Shown: one piece after another, positions 36,086-46,644 of the stretch
Layout: each line of letters starts with the position of its first letter
Numbering within the stretch: the first letter of the stretch is position 1
From: Thelonectria olida
Taxonomy: Eukaryota; Ascomycota; Sordariomycetes; Hypocreales; Nectriaceae
Length of the DNA: 64,000 bases
Assembly: GCA_020736575.1 (NCBI GenBank)
Contig: JAGPYM010000042.1
Span: forward strand, 62,001-126,000
Direction: 5' to 3'
Notes under the pieces: generated by a model
Database searches by the model: none
What the model was told of the DNA's origin: nothing
The model's input: the letters and a program-made list of their open reading frames with translations, nothing else
Made by a program: the position numbers and the translations under genes

Positions 36086-36264
36086 TACATTGAGATCACG
36101 GGCTACGACTTAAAAGGAAAAGGCAGGGAAGTAGTCCTAAAGTGGAAGAGGCGGTCGGTTGACTTGTGGTTGACGTTAAATGCTGGCTGTATCCAACTAG
36201 CGGCACGAAAATCTCAGTTCTGTACCTACATCAAACCCAAATCGAGGCTGCAGCTTCACACGAT

Positions 36265-37958
36265 ATGGATGCTTCAATCCTTCAGGCCAACAATCATGGC
36301 TGGTCGCTCACACCTGGAGCAAATGCTGTTTTACTCATGGTGGTATTGCCGCTAGCTTTGTTCCTCAAAAAACTCCTGCTCCCAACCTTTGATGCTCGGG
36401 AACCTCCCGTGGTGAGACCGAGAATTCCCATTATTGGCCACCTCATCGCGATGGCAAGGGAAAGGAGTGGCTTCTATCGCCGCTTGTACAGACAGAACCC
36501 CCTACCTATATGTACGCTGCCGATCCTGACAGGGAAACTTTATGTCATCAACTCACCGAGTTTGATATCATCTGCTATGCGAAGCAAGGACCTTTCGTTT
36601 GATCCATTCGCACTCGAATTCTCTAGTGGTGCGGTTTGTCTCCCCTTTGATCTTCATGCTCCCGTCCTCCGAAATTTTGAAGGGCACGTTTCTCTGACTT
36701 TGGCATCAATATGTACAGGTTGGAATTACCGATGAACACCTCCGCCTCTATTCCCAGCCGGGAGTCCTGGATGAAATACATGATGTGATACACTCATCAT
36801 TAGCGGGAGACAATCTCTATCAGATGCTAACCACTGGGCTTAACGCTCTTGCCTCAGCACTTAATGACATTCAGCCGCACGGGACGGTCATTATTCCTAA
36901 CTCATTCGATTGGTTGCGTAATTTAATGGCTGAAGCTGTACTGAAAGGCTTATATGGCGAGAAAAACCCAATGACCACAAGAGGAATGCAGGATATTTGG
37001 TACGTGCCAGTTAACACAGCTCTCCTGCCAAGAACTAACGGTTGTTGGTAATAGGGTCTATGAGAAGAGCGTCGCCATATTAAGTCTTAATCTTATACCC
37101 AAGTTGCTTGCACGGGAGGCTCTAGCAGCTCGGCGTCGTGTGCAGACCATTGTTCGGCCTTTCTATCTCGCGGGGCACTACAACAGAGCAGACGTGTCAG
37201 CCTTGATCCGCGACCGGGCCAATTTCCAGCGTAAACTAGGCATGCCTGATGAAGACCTTGGCACGATTGAGTTTGTAATGCCGTGGGCAGCCGTTACAAA
37301 TACCATTCCAACACTTTTCTGGCTTTTTGTGCATACGCACTCACGGCCGGAGTGGGTGACGCGGATTCGCCAAGAGATTGAAGAGATCGCCGAAATCACC
37401 AGCGACAATACTACAGGCCGCACAGCAACTATCAGCATATCCACTTTACGAAAGCAATGTCCAGCCCTTCTAGCATGCTACCTTGAGACAACCCGGATTT
37501 GCAACGATAACGTGGGAAACCGTCGCGTCATGCAGGACACGACTCTGAAGGACCCTGTCGACGGGAGGGAGTATTTACTTACCAAAGGCACCAACGTCCA
37601 ATGGGCCGCTTCTGTGACGCAGCTGGATCAAAAGGTCTGGGGGCCTGCATCTGATTACTTTGAGCCCACAAAGTGGATCGATATGCCATCCGCACAACAC
37701 CCTTATCGCAGGTCTATGATCCCATTTGGCGGTGGCAAGACACTGTGTCCTGGTAAGCAGTTTGCTGAGGGAGAGATGCTAGGCTGCTTGAGTGGACTTG
37801 TGCTGGGATTTGACACTTACGGAGTACAAGTGCCGAAGCCCGAGAATCCATATCCAGGGCTTGCGGTGAAGAGTCCTGAATGGGGCGACATTGACGCAGG
37901 ATTCCAAATGAGACGGAGACAGGGTTGGGAGGATATCAAGCTGCAATTCGTGGTCTAA
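36265..37958 (+). CDS. Cytochrome P450, CYP7/CYP8-like
   Basis: Three exons: 36265-36633, 36719-36999, 37055-37958, giving 517 residues. The open frame extends upstream to 36166, but the ATG at 36265 puts the membrane anchor (ANAVLLMVVLPLALFLKKLL) near the N-terminus. Intron 1 (GTTTGT, CTGAC branch) is the least certain. The proline-rich hinge reads PRIPIIGHLIAM. The helix-I region WAAVTNTIPTLFWLF lacks the usual AGxDT and is typical of the CYP7/CYP8 clan, which acts on sterols, prostanoids and related lipids. ExxR is in YLETTR, and the heme loop is FGGGKTLCPG with axial Cys near 448. The gene is intact although bracketed by AT-rich islands. A sterol-like substrate is suggested by family and by the glucosyltransferase 2 kb away, without proof. 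Confidence 0.88.
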
Positions 37959-38419
37959 CCGTTATGGATGTTGTCTACTGTAGTTTTCCTTAAAAAGTTA
38001 GGCAACAAAAAGAATCCAAAGGGCTGCAATCACACTCAGTCATACTTGCCAAAAAAAAGAGCAGGGTAGAATACCCGAATGAGGATCCCTTTGAGTGTCC
38101 TTAACTGTCGGAAGTCTTCTCTCGTTTAGCTGCTGGAAGTGCTCATTGAAGCCCTTATGTTTCTATCTAATTATTGCTTTTGGCCAGTCATTTACAGATA
38201 CAACCTATCCTTGCGGAGAGCAGTGTTAAATAGATTTAGTCTCCCTTACTCTACGGGTCAATATGACAAGACTGCTACCGAGATACAATGTCGCCTTAGA
38301 GCACCTTTGCGATTGATTTAGAGTGAGCCCGTTCGTTATATCATTAAATTTGAGGTTCATTCTTTGTTAATAATAATACTTCCAGATGTCTGATGTAAGC
38401 ATGAACCCCGGAGATGGGC
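37959..38419. other. 3' flank of the P450
   Basis: About 460 bp with no supported gene; AT content rises to the right. Confidence 0.45.
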
Positions 38420-38530
38420 ATTTATTTAATACTTTTAAGTATTATAATTAAATTATATATATAAGTGAATAACATATTACTTTTTAATATAATTTCTAAC
38501 TTAATACTAAAAATAATATAATAGCTTTAT
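38420..38530. repeat. Short AT-rich block (RIP-like)
   Basis: About 110 bp almost purely A/T, like the island at 35440-35931. The two islands bracket the P450 gene. Confidence 0.6.
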
Positions 38531-38539
38531 TCGGACTGA

Positions 38540-39238
38540 GCGCTGTGGACGCCGTATCCTTGGTCAGTGCTTGGATTGTGGCCTACGGGACTGTGAAGGC
38601 CTCGGCACTGCTAATGCTACTGCTGATGTTGTTATCTTGTGCGATAAATGTCAACGGCGGAGCTAGTGCGCGAGAGCGAGCTATCCACCCAAGGGCTCGT
38701 CACATCTCGAGACCGTGGCAGAAGGGCTGCCAGCATCTTGGGGCGGATGGAGGCAGCCCTGGAGGAGATCGAAGAGCTTGGGAAGCTAGCTGCCGAGCCT
38801 GCTGGATGTTCTACCGGACGAAGGGGTAGTTCATGAATGGTGTACCTTCCCTGAAATGGAGAGTGAGAGGGATTGCTCTCCTTCGCTAGCTGCATGAGCT
38901 TCTAGAGGAAGATCAACTATCCAAGGACCGACAAGCATGGTTCTTGAGCTGCTTCTACTGCCACCTCTCACAGATCACAGGAGCTCTGCCCAGATGGCTA
39001 TATCACGAAAGGATCTACATGCCGATGGAAGCATGTTGTTATTCCCTTGGCATTAGCTGCCACAACAGAACCGAAATTCTGGGCTCAAGTGGAGAGGGAG
39101 GTTGGTAGTCGTGCGTTTAAGGGTCAAGATGATCACCAAGATTGGCTTGAACGAAAGCATAGTCGGCTTATCTACGGGCAGGAAATGAATAACATCGCCC
39201 ACAAGTCAACTAGCACACAGGTCAACTGGCACCCCTGA
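38540..39238 (+). pseudogene. Degraded cysteine-rich coding remnant
   Basis: The plus strand right after the AT block reads CGRRILGQCLDCGLRDCEGL and, after a short gap, VILCDKCQRR before a stop. This C-X7-C-X2-C-X4-C ... C-X2-C spacing looks like a small zinc-binding module. A shifted frame then encodes a charged helix (RMEAALEEIEELGKLAAEP), and further shifted pieces read ELLEEDQLSKDRQAWFLSCF and FWAQVEREVGSRAFKG. The pieces look coding but lie in different frames. It may belong to a decayed mobile element or a host gene; I do not recognise the family. Confidence 0.4.
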
Positions 39239-40505
39239 CGAATTGGGCCTAGCGCGCGGGGCTTTCCTATTTGGTCGTGGCCTATGACTTCAGATGTCTG
39301 GGGCTTGGTCATGCATGAGCCGTGACGTGACGTCTTATATAATGTTAAATGCTATCCTTCCCCTGGGAGTGTGCCAGTCCCTCTAGTGATCGGCGCGGCG
39401 CACTCCACAGCAAGCTCAGTTGTGAGCGGCTCGGAGTTTAAATAATTGGGCCTCGACGACGGAGTTTAAATCCTCCCCTGCATACAGGTGGGCTGTCATT
39501 TGGGATCATCGGCTGGAGGTTGGAACCTGCAAGCCACGAATTGTGATGAGTAAACAGATTGCAGTCGCTCTTTTGCCCTTATCCATAAAGGGCAAACTCA
39601 TTCGGCGAGTTTGATAATGGCCCTCTGAAGGAACCGGGTGAAGCTCCACAGCTTCTCCGTCACGTCTGAAATTTTTGGAGATGAAGTTGATATCGATTCC
39701 GACAAAGAGCACGATGTCATGTTGAAAAGATCATTAGCATAGACGGAAGCACGGGGAGCAATCCAGCAGCAAAGCGCATGGCATTCAGAAATGGCTGATG
39801 ATAGATTGTAATCAACGGCATTCCTGTGTGGGGGGTGTGCGTGCGTACATGCCGCTTCTCCAATTGACAAAACGTTGAGCTTAGAGCTTCTCTAGGCACT
39901 GGTGGAAATTGATGTCAAAACGCACGAACAGCCCAGGACTCCTCCTAGGACCGACCCCGATCCGATTCGGGACGGTGGATTCCATGCTCCGCTGGAAAAG
40001 AGAAGCGTTCGTATGCCTCTAGTCACGGCTGCTGAGGTTTTAAATAATTAGCTTCATTGATCAGATTGAACCTAGGCTTAGCTAACTCAGAGCAATGTGT
40101 TAGAAGATATCAGTTTCTTAGATAGGCCTCAGCAAGACTTGCCAGCTACCATACAGTACATTTGGTTTATTTTGCCAACGGTACCCGGCTTAGACTAAGA
40201 CAGACAAAGACAAGAAGATGGCGTTAAATTTCACTGGCGAGCGCACTGAAGAAGTGTTTTTTGACACTGGTCTCGTTCTACTCTTGGGTTGGACTTAAAA
40301 TAGAAGCCACCGTATATTTCAAATGTTGTGGAAATTCGTTGTTCAAAAGACTTGAGAGAATCGAAGGGAACAGCTCATAGGCAGAGCTCTAGCTACTGTG
40401 TGCTTGGGCATAGGTTATGTACACCAGGTGTACAGACACCAAAGGACAGTGGTTGTAAAACTCTTTCCGGTCAACCAGGCTCTCCTCTAGCAGGGGATCT
40501 TATAC
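39239..40505. other. Gene-poor stretch, no gene recognised
   Basis: Only ORFs under 91 codons in conflicting frames, no motifs. It follows the cysteine-rich remnant and precedes the small secreted protein. Confidence 0.45.
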
Positions 40506-40896
40506 TCAGTTCCAGCAGTAAGCTCCAGTTGCTCCAAGTTGCTTGCAACGGTTGTTGAAAGCTCCACTGTCGATGCAGCCCAAAGAGCTCGAGCACTTTG
40601 ACATGGTTAACGTTCGACGCTGGTATAGGTTCTGAGCTGTTATCTCACCTGGTGGTGCTGGTCTCCGTGGTACTTCTTGTTTGCAAGGCAGATGATGCTC
40701 TCGCCCGGGAGCTGTTCCCCACAGACCTTCTTAGTTAGGTCGTTCCACTGAGGACCAGTGCCAGAAGGATCTTGGCACTTGCAATTCTTCCCGGCAAGAG
40801 CACTTGATTCCGATGTCAGTACAGGAACAAACGCGATATAACCCTATTGACTTACCCGGTAGCCGCAAGAGACATGATGAAAGTCGACAGCTTCAT
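40506..40896 (-). CDS. Small secreted cysteine-rich protein (effector-like)
   Basis: Three small exons, easy to miss because none makes a long ORF: 40896-40856, 40802-40649, 40595-40506, giving 94 residues. Both introns are 53 nt (GTAAGT...CAAG; GTGAGA...CAAAG) and all joins keep the frame. A signal peptide is clear: MKLSTFIMSLAATGALAG. The mature protein has eight cysteines, in the order KNCKCQD, KKVCGEQ, SIICLAN, HHQCSSSLGCID, NNRCKQ and AYCWN at the C-terminus. An even number of cysteines in a short secreted protein is usual for extracellular fungal proteins and candidate effectors. A minus-strand TATA box lies about 105 nt upstream. Function is unknown. Confidence 0.82.
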
Positions 40897-43226
40897 GATT
40901 CTGGTTTGAAAAAGGATGTTTTCCTGATCTGGGATGGAACTTGTAGTGTAGTGATGGGGGTGATAGTGAATGGACCCTAAATGAAGAGGGAGAGACCCTT
41001 CTTATACCCGAGTCTCTACTGTATTGCAACATATTAATAAGTACAGTAATCATCACACATCAAAACCGAAACTGACTCTATTTTTATGATTACCAGGTAG
41101 AACTATGAACGAATGCTTGATAATCCTTTCGTCGGCAGGCTCATGGATCATAGAATGATACGTAAGTGCTTATGCTCAAGTAGATTATATTACTCAGAGG
41201 CTGCATTTGCATGTTTTACTAGCCGAATTAGTTATCAGGTGGGCTTTATATCAAGACCATATCTAGTTACCATCTGAACCACATTGTAAGGATTACGGGG
41301 CTCTTCCGAACGAACTTGGGAATAGTGCCAGACGAAGAACTTTTGATCGGCACTCGAACGTAGCAACAGATCAGCGGAATGTTTTGCCTGGTTACATTCT
41401 GACTGCGTTAAGGTGGCAATATGTGTTACACGCCGACTTAATTCTTGATTAATTTTCTTGCTTCTAACAATGGAAGAACAGCGACTCTGTACTTAGTATT
41501 ACAATGTAGAAGCTGCCCTAGAATATCCGGGGTCCTTGCCACATCAAATGGATCCATTGAATAGCAACCCGCCCATGCGATATGCACTACCCCTGCGCAA
41601 AAGTTCCAAAACATATGTTACAAACTAGACAATAAGCTCGTATAGAGTGGAATCTTCTGCTTGTTACGCCAAATTTCTTCAATTCAATAAGCTTCTTCAA
41701 AAACAGGCTGGTATCGAGCTGGTCAAGTAGCCTGCACACCCTGGCGTGAGCTCTCATGCACACACCCTTTTGCTGTAATCCAACAATCACATGTTACCTG
41801 CGGCCTTAGATGCAATAGAAACAAGTTCAGCTAACCAGAGATTCCACAGCTGCGCAGGTTACCTGCTATCTATACGAAAGTCACAGGTTTGAGGGGCGAA
41901 AGTTTCTGAATCTGGCGTGGTTCCCTTACGGAGGAGCTGTTCAGTACAGGTAAAGTTCCCTGCTTGTGCTGCGATGCAAGTCGCTGCTATACAGTGACAT
42001 GTCTACAACAGCAATATGCCCAATTCGAGATACGAGGTTCAAAACCACCTCCTAACCACATGTTGCTGCAGCCTTCATCACCTCCTACGCGTAGTGATCT
42101 GGTCTCCTCGCCAAGCGAGAAGTAGCGCCATCACCTGCTTGCTATTCCACAGATTTCTCGCGGATGTGTACATCGCCACAACCTCATTCATGTGAAGGGT
42201 CTCAACACTGAGACTAGGATGTACCATGGTGATTCGCCGACGGTCCGAGCCCCGGCCGGCCCACCTCGGCTTCAGACTTTGACGCGCGAGAAGTCGCCTC
42301 CCACCCACGGCAATGGCCAGGATGAGGAAACCACCAATCAAGGCATCCCCGAAGACGGATTCAAGGTGGGTATTTGTAAGTCTGTTTGTTATATAGGATT
42401 CATCTCACAGGTCGGTTTGGCTTTTGGCGGGTGTTCTGCCGAAGCAAATCGCCTGTCATGCACGGGATCGTCGTATTAGCAGCCTTAGTAAACACTCCGA
42501 ATCTAAGGGCGTCATATAAACACATCTTTAAAAGTGGTTTATAATCATCCCGAGCATCACTAATACTGCAGGTGCCAGCGTGATAACTGCAGGGTTCCAC
42601 TACTTACGAGGGTGGCATGTCTGGACAGAATTACATTTTCAGAAGTTGTGCACTCCCTCCAAGTCCCACCGCAAGCTAGATGTTTGTCTTTCAGGATTCT
42701 CATCAGGCCGATTTATCCACACCATCTTTAGCAGGGCAGAAGCTGGCTCTGTAGCACGATTTAGATGAAGCTAGATGATTATAATACACCACAACCCGCT
42801 CAGGCTGGAAGGTTATATTATGTATAGACTGTGCGAGGGGCGGTGGGCAGACCGTGTCTCTATAATGGGGCAAAACAGTCTTTCGGCAATTTAACCGGAG
42901 ACAATTTCGGACATAGTTTATTTTCGGAACTTTGCAGGACCTGCTCAGTAAGCGTTTCCGAGAGCAAATCACCCTTCCCTTACTAAGACAAATTTACTCA
43001 ACATTAACTCGTATCACAAGTCACTATCAACTAAACACTCTCAGTATGAGAGACTGATGTGAAAACGAAGCATGGTTGTTGGGTTATTTATGTAAGTTAA
43101 TAAATAGCTGGAATAGAAAAATGCATGAATGTTCATTTTCATTGTTCCTCGTCAGGATCCCCAACCATCACTCGATCCATATGATCCCGACTCGACTAAA
43201 CTACCGGAGTAAATAGAATCTACACC
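40897..43226. other. Long gene-poor stretch
   Basis: About 2.3 kb. Its left end is the promoter of the small secreted protein. Remaining ORFs are at most 95 codons, without motifs. Confidence 0.45.
41001..41006 (-). promoter_or_regulatory. TATA box of the small secreted protein gene
   Basis: TATAAG on the minus strand (context CGGGTATAAGAAGG), about 105 nt upstream of the ATG. Confidence 0.55.
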
Positions 43227-43460
43227 TTGAAGCTTTCAACCTTTCCCGTGTCTTTCGTGGCTACTGGGTCAAAATCCGCCGATCTTGTCAGATCAAATGG
43301 CGGAGCCAACGGGTGCGGTATGTCTTTCTCCACAAGCGCCACTGGCTTGATTTACAGGATATCCTGGGCACTTGTATATAGTGCAATAGAATGGTCTTCT
43401 GCGCACCGCATGCCCCTCGGGAGACTTGAAGAGCTCTGCACCCCCTCTGGCGCAAAATAG
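43227..43460 (+). pseudogene. Possible decayed relative of the secreted-protein gene
   Basis: A 77-codon frame opens with TTG and reads KLSTFPVSFVATG, strikingly close to the signal peptide KLSTFIMSLAATG encoded at 40896. The first about 45 nucleotides are also similar between the two loci. The position of the expected ATG is TTG, and the cysteine pattern does not follow. Either this is a decayed copy or a short chance match; the rest of the frame is not recognisable. Confidence 0.35.
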
Positions 43461-43461
43461 A

Positions 43462-43478
43462 TCTCTCTCTCTCTCTCC
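43462..43478. repeat. CT dinucleotide microsatellite
   Basis: A run of about eight CT units followed by an imperfect pyrimidine tract to about 43492. Confidence 0.7.
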
Positions 43479-43873
43479 CTCTATCTTTCTCGTCTCAATT
43501 CCCCGCATATCTAGCTCTTCCGCCTCCTTCCATCAGCCTTGATTCCAGTACAATAATGTGACGTTAGCCATACTGGTGAGCGCGTCAGAATGGTCATTGT
43601 AGTAGGTCCTTTGATTATGGCCCCTCCTCCACCATCGACTCGATGTGCGGCAGTGGCACCTGACAGGTGGACTCGGTCGCACAGACACTAGATGGAAAAT
43701 GTCTTGACATAGCCCGTGAAAGTTGCTCTTGTCGATCGACACGCATCGCCGACTCGAGAAACCCAGCCTTCCGTACAGAACTATACAAGGGAATTCATCT
43801 TTAATACATTCTTCGTTGCTGTCAGAGACAGGAGCGAATAGCTACAGAAGATATCCAGGTCATCTTCGAAAGT

Positions 43874-44479
43874 GTGCCTGATTTCGTTGTTACTGTCCGA
43901 ATAGTCACTGCATTTTCCCGGTATTTTTTTGAGAGCGAACTCCGGATTCCCTGCGGATTGAAGCAACTCATAAATAATAGCAGATCTGCGGCAGATGGCT
44001 TCTCTCGACGTATCTGTTCAAAGGTCAATTGCCATGTCGAGACCACAGCATTTGCAACAGTCTCATCCCATCTTAGATCCCAGATAGGGGCTGAGGCACC
44101 CGAAGCGGAGAGGAAACCGGATTACGTGCTCGGACTCCTCAAAATTCTTCACAAGGAGGGCATCTTTGCCCATACTGAACAGCTTCTCGACACGTACTTT
44201 GGCACTATGTTTCCCAGTTCGGAATCAAATATGCATCGGGGACGGCACAATGCCAAGACGTACTCGGTTTTCGAATCGCGAACAACAATAGGTCGATGCC
44301 TTTTCATGACACGGGAAGGATATATGGGCTTAACTTCATCCAAAGTCATCGACGGCGACGGCGTTTACGTCTTACCTGGTTGCCCACTTCCCGTCATCCT
44401 TCGGAAAAATGGCAACTGTTTCAACCTTGTTGGAGAGTGCTTTGTGTTGGGCCTTATGGATGGCGAAGTCTTGACATGA
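43874..44479 (+). pseudogene. HET-protein C-terminal fragment
   Basis: A 201-codon frame whose last third matches the conserved tail of HET-domain proteins: GRCLFMTREGYMGLTSSKV, then VYVLPGCPLPVILRKNG and FNLVGECFVLGLMDGEVL. The HET domain itself (SYVWG, WVDSLCI, FQE motifs) is absent from the upstream sequence. The first two thirds are weakly recognisable. It is therefore a 5'-truncated relic; an intact homologue lies at 57121-59349 in the same window. Confidence 0.65.
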
Positions 44480-46374
44480 TTGGCGAAGGTGATGGGTGAT
44501 CCCCTCTTTGCGAGGTGAGACTTAGGTAAAGACTGAGGATAGCGGTGGATTCTGTACAGTGCTGCTCTCTTCAGTGTGTATTGTTTTCAGTGCTCTGCGA
44601 GTATTTGACTTCTGGAGGCCGTCATTCTCAAGATTAAGAACAGCAACCCCGCCACTCAGCACCATGTCATCCGCCTGGTCGACCATGGCCTGATTGAAGC
44701 TGGTGCATCAAGTGAGGCGTACAATGAATACACTCACATTAAATAAACACAAGTCAATATTATTTACACTCTCGCATTGCGTTTATCTCACCGGGAGCCC
44801 CTTGGACTCCGTTGGTTTGTTCCCCCAACTCACCATCACAAAAAAACAGGGTTTCTAGAGATATCCTTCTGTTCGTTTTATCTTTGTTCCCTTGATGCCA
44901 ACACTCAGCCCAGTCTACTATTGCCCAAATATAGTTAGATGTTTGAAGGGCGGATCTATTGTCGCTACTCTGTTGGAAAGAAAACCTTCTTTACACCCTC
45001 GGCATATTAATATGGGAATTCCCATCGACAAATTTAATAGCCGAGGTGCACGAGGCTCGAAAATACGGTCCTCATCGTTTATAACAGGGACATGTGGCTG
45101 CACGTTGTCGAGTTAGTCTGCGTGGTGAGTGCCACGCCAATTCGTGGGATGCAGAGGATGGGAGCTGCGATTTCTCAAGCCATACCGAGTCGTGGTGCGG
45201 TATCGCCACTCGGAGAAGATTCCATGCCTTGCTCAGTTGTTTATTCTTCCCGCCTTACACTCGAGCGATTAATCTTGGCAAACTTCGCCTTCTTTTCTTC
45301 TTGCACATGTTCTATTGTTCTATCCCACCTTCTTTCCTGTAGAATTCTTGAGAAAATATTGCCACTATTGAGCTTTCTGCCATTCCTTCATCGCCAATTA
45401 CTCATATGGGCTATCATCCGACGACGATGCTAATCTTGTTGAGATTTTACGCTTTGGATGTGACTTGAGCTTGTCGGGAACGGGAGGTCGGCCTCCCCAA
45501 TGAATAATCGTGTGTCGCCTGGGAATACGGGTGCAAATGGAGCTGAGAATCCTCAACAATTTGGGAAATGGCAGTTTCGACTTGCACAGCGCCAGTTGGG
45601 CTTCAACTCTCCCATCGTAGTTGGCCATGGTTGTAGCAACGGACTGCACCAAAGTCCATAAGCAGAAGTCTCGTGGCGTTATGCATTTCAATGATCAGCG
45701 AAACTCTGAACTGGTCAAGTGCATTTCAACCCCTCCGATCGGGCAGCTGCTAGAGTGTCAAACAGTTCCGGAAATCTCTCCTTGACCTTCACGCCATTCT
45801 CTCAGTGTGTGGATTCCTTCGCCTTAGGAGGCAACCAAGATACGTACCGTGTGTGGCTCTAACAACGTTATGTAGCGCTTGGAAGTTCATCTCGTCTGTC
45901 TCGGGCCACATGGCTTGACTTGTGGCCGGAGGCTTTTTCAAGCTAACGCGTCATCCTCTGTTTAAGGGATGAAATTCGAAAAGTTTGGGGAGTGCTTAAT
46001 TCATCAACAAAATAAATCGCTCACTCGGCAATATTGTGTGTGCATCGTCAGCTTCAAAGCGCTGTCACAGGGAGGCGACCATACTCGCCTCTGCCTGTAG
46101 GAGAGCCACGCTGAGGATGCCTGGATGCCTAACTATCTTGAAGTTATAGGGTATAAACTCCATGGTATCTTTCATTGAACGTTGAGAAACCAAGCACTCT
46201 TCGATACCTTTATCTACCGCGATAACATAATCTCACGTCAAGCATCTAAACGCAACGAAGGTATGCAGGTAAACTGCTCCCCGAGTAGCCTCTTTGATCT
46301 CGGTTACCTTCTTGTAGTCCCGCTGGCCTCGCTCACGACAGCTTCAATAAGGAATGCTGACTTAGTCTTCAGAC
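44480..46374. other. Gene-poor stretch
   Basis: About 1.9 kb. Overlapping ORFs of up to 113 codons near 45092-45433 (plus) and 97 codons at 45398-45691 (minus) lack motifs. The right end is the presumed promoter of the next small secreted protein. Confidence 0.45.
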
Positions 46375-46644
46375 ATGAAGTTTTCCAATACCATCTTGCC
46401 CGCTCTTGCTCTGACCGGCGGAGCATTGGCCGGGAAAAAGACGCTCCTGGCCGGATCGGTGGGCTGTCTGGCAGCTTGCGGTGCTTCGCTGGCGACGTGC
46501 CATACAGTTGGCCATGGGTGTTCGGTTTTCACCTTTGGCCTTACGTCCTATATCGCGTTTGCCGCCTGTCATCAGGTTTTTCTGGGCTGTGAAGCGGCGT
46601 GCATGGGAGCTGTTGCTGTTACCTCGTCAGGCAACACAAAGTAA
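46375..46644 (+). CDS. Small secreted hydrophobic Cys-rich protein
   Basis: An intronless 89-residue protein with signal peptide MKFSNTILPALALTGGALAG. The mature part has evenly spaced cysteines and small residues: VGCLAACGASLATCHTVGHG, then CSVFTFGLTSYIAFAACHQV and FLGCEAACMGA. The pattern resembles fungal proteins annotated as zygote-specific protein-like, a family of short secreted or membrane-associated proteins with unknown role. ATG context is good and the preceding bases are pyrimidine-rich. It lies in the same gene-poor region as the eight-cysteine protein. Confidence 0.7.
   Translation: MKFSNTILPALALTGGALAGKKTLLAGSVGCLAACGASLATCHTVGHGCSVFTFGLTSYIAFAACHQVFLGCEAACMGAVAVTSSGNTK

Noticed and set aside
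35930..36087. Telomere-like GGGTTAG at both palindrome ends
   Set aside because: Only one unit occurs at each end and the orientation is inverted; there is no tandem TTAGGG array, so it is part of the inverted repeat rather than a telomere relic.
40328..40558. 76-codon plus-strand ORF
   Set aside because: It starts in the 3' flank and runs antisense into the last exon of the small secreted protein, which has much better support.
45092..45433. 113-codon plus-strand ORF
   Set aside because: Overlaps another ORF in a second frame, has no motif and reads like pyrimidine-rich non-coding sequence.
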